A DNA stretch of 37,128 bases, from positions 1-37,128 of the forward strand of contig CAMOCC010000020.1 of the NCBI GenBank assembly GCA_946610035.1, given 5' to 3'. How positions within the stretch are numbered: position 1 is the first letter of the stretch; every line of letters starts with the position of its first letter. This DNA is from an uncultured Verrucomicrobiota bacterium (GTDB lineage: Bacteria > Verrucomicrobiota > Kiritimatiellia > RFP12 > UBA1067). The notes beneath the pieces are model-generated. The model had not been told where the DNA came from. It did not search any database and was given only the letters and a program-made list of their open reading frames with translations. Positions 33,720 to 37,128 of this stretch are shown here, piece by piece. The translations under genes were made by a program, and so were the position numbers.

Positions 33720-36515
33720 CTATTTTCGAATTCGCAAGAATGCCCTTGGTGAAGAACCATCACCGGGCTTTACCGTGAAACGCATCGCATTGCCAGACTT
33801 GCCAAGACTCTGTACCTGCGGCGCAAGTGCCGCTCCAGACCAATTCCCAAGATCGCTACTCGCCTCGAACATCGTCGCGACCTTCTCCGAATCGACTGCC
33901 ACTGACTTTTCACCGTCCTTGACAGACACCGAAACCATAATAGCGTGGCTTGCGGCTCCCATCAAGCCGCCTTCCGCCGCTTCAATCTCAAGGGTCTCGA
34001 ATTCTACTGTAGGCTCGTTCTCCAGAAGCGTCTCCGCACCCAGCACATACGATGCCCACACGTGAAGAGAGGTTCTTACGGCCTGATGACCGATTCCGTT
34101 TATATCCGCCCACTCGACAAGTGCGTCGTAGTCATCAATCGTCTTGACGTTCTCCGCAAGCCGAAAGTCCGCAGACTCGCCCATCACGGCCATGACACCC
34201 GAATCCTCGCTGACAGGCGGCAGAGGATCGTCGTATGCCCGCCAGTGCGCATAGAGCATCATATCGGACGTGACTACCGTGCCCTGCGACACCAATTCGC
34301 CTCCCACCGGCGCCGTAAACCAGCCAAGAAACTTGCAGTTTTCCCGCGCGAGTATCGGCATCGAGGTGATTGCGCCGCCCTTGACGATGTAGGCCGTCGA
34401 GTCGAGCTCGTCAATCTCTCCTCCATTTGCATCGAATACAATCTTGTAGTAGTTGTCAATGTAGTCGAGAGTGATTGCATTCCACCGGCCAGGTATCTCC
34501 ACTCCCCAGCCGGTCGATTCGCGCGTCACATAGCCACGCGCGCCGGTATCCACAAACACGGCGTCGCCCATCGTCGGCGCATCGCCTTGGAATACGACCT
34601 CCGCAAGCGTCGTGCATCCGTTGAACGCGCCGCTGCCGATGTCCGTCATGCTAGATGGCATGTCAATCCGTGACAGTGACGAACAATTCTGGAATGCAAA
34701 ATTACCGATTTGAGCGACGCCCTCCGGCAAAGTCAGTGAACGCAACGCCGCACATCCTTGAAACGAGCTGGCCGAAACCGTTGTGACACTGCCGGGGATG
34801 TTAATATCAACTAGATTGCGGCATCCCGTAAAGGCATAGGCACCAATAGTTGTCACGCCATTTGGAATCTTTACGCTGCGAAGCTTGGAGCAACTCAAAA
34901 AACAATCTACAGGTATCGCTTTGACATTTGGAGGTATTTCGATCGTCTCAATGCTTGTACACCTGTAAAACGTATCAGGTTGAAGCGACTCCAATCCTTG
35001 TGGCAATGCAATGCGGACAAGGGACGAACAGTCAACAAATGCCATCATACCGATTCCCGTCACCGTCTCAGGAATTGATATCTCAGAAATTTTTTGACAG
35101 CTTCGAAACGCCTCTGCGCCTATCGTCGTCAGATTTGCGCCAAGTTCGACACTTTCGAGCAGACTGCAGTATTGAAACGCTCCGTCGCCAAGCTCCTCCA
35201 TCGTATCAGGTAGCTTGACCTTCTTGATTTTCGAGCAGCGAGCAAAGGCACTGTCGCCAATTCTCGACACGCCATCTGGCACGTTCACATCGGCGCTTCG
35301 TCCCGAAGGGCAGACAATAAGCGTGTGCATCTGTTTGTCATAGACAATTCCATCATACGCCGCATACGTTGCGTTCCCTGCGGCCACATTGATGGATTGA
35401 AGACGTGTGCATCCTTCAAAAGCCCCTTTCCCAAGGGTCGCCACATTTGCCGGAATAGTTATTTGACCAAGGTTGACGCACGCGTTGAATGCGGAATCGC
35501 CGATGGAGACAACGCTTCCAGGCAAGGCAATGCTGGCAAACGCACAATTTGCAAAAGCGCCTGTCAAAATATGCGTAAGTCCATCATGCAATTCAACCGC
35601 TCCACTCCTGGCAGCGGGAAATACTTTTATCGAACTGTAATCCTTGTCATAGAGTACGCCATCGTATGACGAATACAAAAGATGGTTTTCCGAAACGCTA
35701 ATCGTTCGCAAAGCGCTGCAGTCGATAAAAACATTACCGTTCAGCACGGCGGAACGTCCGATGGACACGCTCTCCAGTTTAGTGCACCGCTGAAATGCTC
35801 CGGCAGCAATGGTCGTAACGCCATCAGGGATAGAAATGCTCGTGAGGGCGGTCGAACTAAAGGCATAAGAACCGATAGTCGTAAGCGATTCCGGGAATGA
35901 AATCTCGGCGATACCAGATCCATTGAACGCCGTACTATTAATAGTCTTGAGTCCAGCGGGGAGCGAAAGGCTTGTCAAGGCCTTGCACAAATTAAAAGCT
36001 GAGCCCCCTATGGTGACAACTCCAGATGGAATATTGACCACTTTCAGTTTGAGACAACCCGAGAACATTGATGACGGGATTTCCGTCAGCGACGACGGCA
36101 ATCGGCAAGTCTCAAGCGAAGGACAGCTGGAAAACACACCGCTTCCAATCGTCTGGACGGTCTCGGGAATTTCAGCGGACACAAGCGCCTCGCACTCTTG
36201 AAATGCCCCAGATGTCAAGGCCGTGACACCCGATGGTATCTTGACGCGCGTAATCTTCTTATTCGCTTTAAAACTACTGCCGAAGCCGACGACCATTCTG
36301 CCCTCGATTGTTTCAGGAATTTCAATCTCACCAGAGACGGATGTTGCCGTGCCGGTCTCGGTTACGGCGGTAATCGTTGCCTCATTGCCGTCGATTTCAT
36401 ACGTCCAGTCATGTCCAGCACCGTCATTCCAGACGGCTCCCGTAACGCGGCAACTCCCGAAAAGGCCAATTGCGAGCGCGAGGAGCCGCGCAAACTTGCC
36501 TATATTGTTGTTCAT
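33720..36515 (-). CDS. BspA-type leucine-rich-repeat surface protein
   Basis: 931 aa from the ATG at 36515, which starts a good signal peptide (MNNNIGKFARLLALAIGLFG); a GTG 48 nt upstream is possible but adds a charged, non-signal leader. After VWNDGAGHDWTYEIDG, about 25 LRR_5-type repeats of roughly 23 residues follow (I-P-x-G-V-T-x-I-G-x-x-A-F-x-x-C pattern) to about 680. A Listeria-Bacteroides repeat comes next (about 687-755: KIVFDANGGEIDE ... MMLYAHW). The C-terminal part is beta-rich and ends FLRIRK, similar in length and chemistry to the tails of the other surface proteins. BspA-like proteins bind host or matrix components; here that is inference. It has its own promoter and a leader of about 360 nt. 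It is slightly less GC-rich than its neighbours. Confidence 0.85.
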   Translation of the reverse strand: MNNNIGKFARLLALAIGLFGSCRVTGAVWNDGAGHDWTYEIDGNEATITAVTETGTATSVSGEIEIPETIEGRMVVGFGSSFKANKKITRVKIPSGVTALTSGAFQECEALVSAEIPETVQTIGSGVFSSCPSLETCRLPSSLTEIPSSMFSGCLKLKVVNIPSGVVTIGGSAFNLCKALTSLSLPAGLKTINSTAFNGSGIAEISFPESLTTIGSYAFSSTALTSISIPDGVTTIAAGAFQRCTKLESVSIGRSAVLNGNVFIDCSALRTISVSENHLLYSSYDGVLYDKDYSSIKVFPAARSGAVELHDGLTHILTGAFANCAFASIALPGSVVSIGDSAFNACVNLGQITIPANVATLGKGAFEGCTRLQSINVAAGNATYAAYDGIVYDKQMHTLIVCPSGRSADVNVPDGVSRIGDSAFARCSKIKKVKLPDTMEELGDGAFQYCSLLESVELGANLTTIGAEAFRSCQKISEISIPETVTGIGMMAFVDCSSLVRIALPQGLESLQPDTFYRCTSIETIEIPPNVKAIPVDCFLSCSKLRSVKIPNGVTTIGAYAFTGCRNLVDINIPGSVTTVSASSFQGCAALRSLTLPEGVAQIGNFAFQNCSSLSRIDMPSSMTDIGSGAFNGCTTLAEVVFQGDAPTMGDAVFVDTGARGYVTRESTGWGVEIPGRWNAITLDYIDNYYKIVFDANGGEIDELDSTAYIVKGGAITSMPILARENCKFLGWFTAPVGGELVSQGTVVTSDMMLYAHWRAYDDPLPPVSEDSGVMAVMGESADFRLAENVKTIDDYDALVEWADINGIGHQAVRTSLHVWASYVLGAETLLENEPTVEFETLEIEAAEGGLMGAASHAIMVSVSVKDGEKSVAVDSEKVATMFEASSDLGNWSGAALAPQVQSLGKSGNAMRFTVKPGDGSSPRAFLRIRK

Positions 36516-36593
36516 TTTCTTTTGACTTTCATTTCCCGCGCCTTTTCGTTCGCACGTTGACACCCTCGGCGCAGAAAAGAAGAGTGGCGTGCC

Positions 36594-36740
36594 TTACATT
36601 CTCACGTCTACAGTAGGCATCGCCAAACGCCCATGACAAAACATGACAAGAAGACACGCCACGTGGAGCATTCCACGCAGCGCAACCTTCGTACTCCGCT
36701 TTGTCATTGAAAATTTTGGCGATTTCACTGTAAGCGTCAT
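36594..36740 (-). CDS. Possible small ORF in the LRR leader
   Basis: A 48-codon frame (MTLTVKSPKFSMTKRSTK ... LAMPTVDVRM) has a basic start followed by a hydrophobic stretch (MLHVACLLVMFCHG), like a signal or leader peptide. There is no clear ribosome-binding site, and its first codon lies in a hairpin. It could be a leader peptide, a relic of a signal sequence, or chance. Confidence 0.2.
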   Translation of the reverse strand: MTLTVKSPKFSMTKRSTKVALRGMLHVACLLVMFCHGRLAMPTVDVRM

Positions 36741-36873
36741 ACGCTGTTGCGTACGTTGGCGGATGTTGCCACCCGCCCTTGGCGGACTCCGCGTTTCGCG
36801 TGCCGCCGGTCCCGGGCCATCTGCGCCCGGGAGTATGGAAAAGATCAATTTGTCATGCGGTCACCCGCACGAC
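36738..36873 (-). ncRNA. Hairpin-rich 5' leader, candidate structured RNA
   Basis: Five consecutive hairpins on the minus strand. H1 at 36852-36873 starts at the predicted +1: 9-bp stem (GUCGUGCGG / CCGCAUGAC) with GUGA tetraloop. H2 at 36810-36832: 8-bp stem UCCCGGGC. H3 at 36781-36807: GGCGG stem with inner GCG-AAA-CGC. H4 at 36758-36777: 8-bp stem GGCGGGUG / CAUCCGCC with GCAA tetraloop. H5 at 36738-36755: 7-bp stem CGUACGC / GCGUAUG with AACA loop. Two GNRA loops and tight packing suggest a real RNA fold. I do not recognise a known riboswitch class. It could be the leader of the LRR mRNA or a separate small RNA. Confidence 0.45.
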
Positions 36874-36879
36874 ACAAGA

Positions 36880-36909
36880 ATTATACCATACCGCGCTTCA
36901 AAATGGCAA
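36880..36909 (-). promoter_or_regulatory. Promoter F: TTGCCA-N18-TATAAT before the LRR gene leader
   Basis: On the minus strand TATAAT lies at 36880-36885 and TTGCCA at 36904-36909. A perfect 8-bp inverted repeat, CCGCGCTT (36891-36898) and AAGCGCGG (36908-36915), spans the spacer and -35 and could be an operator. It lacks the CGGGTRAT element found at the other surface-protein promoters. Confidence 0.6.
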
Positions 36910-36950
36910 GCGCGGGATTTTGGAAATTTGAAATTAGTCGCTGGCGCGCG

Positions 36951-37128
36951 CTATTTTATCTTAACCGATAAATCGTAGACCTCATCCGGACAAAGGTCTT
37001 CGCCACCAGGCCACATAACCGTACCATGATCAGCAATAACTTTCTCAAACTGACCATCGTCCCATATTCCCGAAAGGCTCTCGTACCCGCGATATGGATT
37101 GCAGTCAAATATTCCTCTTTCACCGTTC
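36951..37128 (-). CDS. DUF2442 domain protein, 3' part (runs off the window)
   Basis: The last 58 codons of a minus-strand gene, whose 5' end lies beyond position 37128. The translation starts NGERGIFDCNPYRGY and contains FEKVIADHGTVMWPGGEDLCPDEVYD, matching the DUF2442 pattern (FD..PY...F..L.....F..V....GTV.WP.G.D..PD.LY). Family members are about 80-100 aa and often sit beside DUF4160 genes; the pair resembles toxin-antitoxin modules but the function is not established. The stop TAG is at 36951-36953. Confidence 0.75.
   Translation of the reverse strand, partial: NGERGIFDCNPYRGYESLSGIWDDGQFEKVIADHGTVMWPGGEDLCPDEVYDLSVKIK

Noticed and set aside
33760-33766. ATCACCG inside the LRR coding region as another regulator site
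   Set aside because: It is a 7-base match within coding sequence with no -10 at the expected distance; expected by chance in a window of this size.
36643-36978. Plus-strand 111-aa frame over the LRR leader and promoter
   Set aside because: No ribosome-binding site or recognisable motif, and it overlaps the promoter and the end of the DUF2442 gene.

Overview
The window suggests a Verrucomicrobiota/PVC bacterium, most likely a gut- or sludge-type Kiritimatiellae-like lineage. This rests on style: very large secreted beta-helix repeat proteins with LamG-like inserts, BspA-type leucine-rich repeats, Listeria-Bacteroides repeats, secreted CAZymes without SusC/D genes, high GC, and intergenic palindromic repeats. 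No rRNA, tRNA or universal marker is present, so this placement is inference. Nearly all genes lie on the minus strand; only a small toxin-antitoxin pair is on the plus strand.

Layout, left to right. 1-495: repeat-rich gene-free DNA with palindromes, gene relics and a telomere-like repeat. 496-9006: a three-gene minus-strand unit (936-aa surface protein, 1171-aa surface protein, two-domain secreted esterase). 9140-15883: a 2247-aa surface protein. 15884-16609: a palindrome-dense gap with REP-like elements, bounded by inverted and direct repeats. 16610-22102: an 1830-aa surface protein. The 2247-aa and 1830-aa proteins each carry an embedded tyrosine/lipid phosphatase domain with an intact HC-x5-R signature. 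22201-24812: a NarL/DegS-type two-component system. 24969-32601: a four-gene secreted CAZyme operon (CE7-type esterase, GH5, GH29-esterase fusion, GH51). 32825-33477: a Phd/YefM-RelE/ParE pair. 33483-33719: a relic C-terminus split by a REP-like palindrome. 33720-36515: a BspA-type LRR surface protein with a long, hairpin-rich 5' leader. 36951-37128: the 3' part of a DUF2442 gene.

The most notable signal is a promoter element shared by five transcription units: the two-component system, the CAZyme operon and all three surface-protein units. Each has TAWAAT with no recognisable -35 hexamer, and a GGTRAT-core element (full form CGGGTRAT) 22-23 bp upstream. The two remaining units with a visible promoter have ordinary -35 elements and lack it. 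This fits a single activator, plausibly the response regulator encoded here, coordinating polysaccharide degradation with display of giant surface proteins. Other candidates are the surface phosphatases, a multi-hairpin leader RNA, a GH29-esterase fusion, and two REP-like families with the same 9+3+9 architecture.
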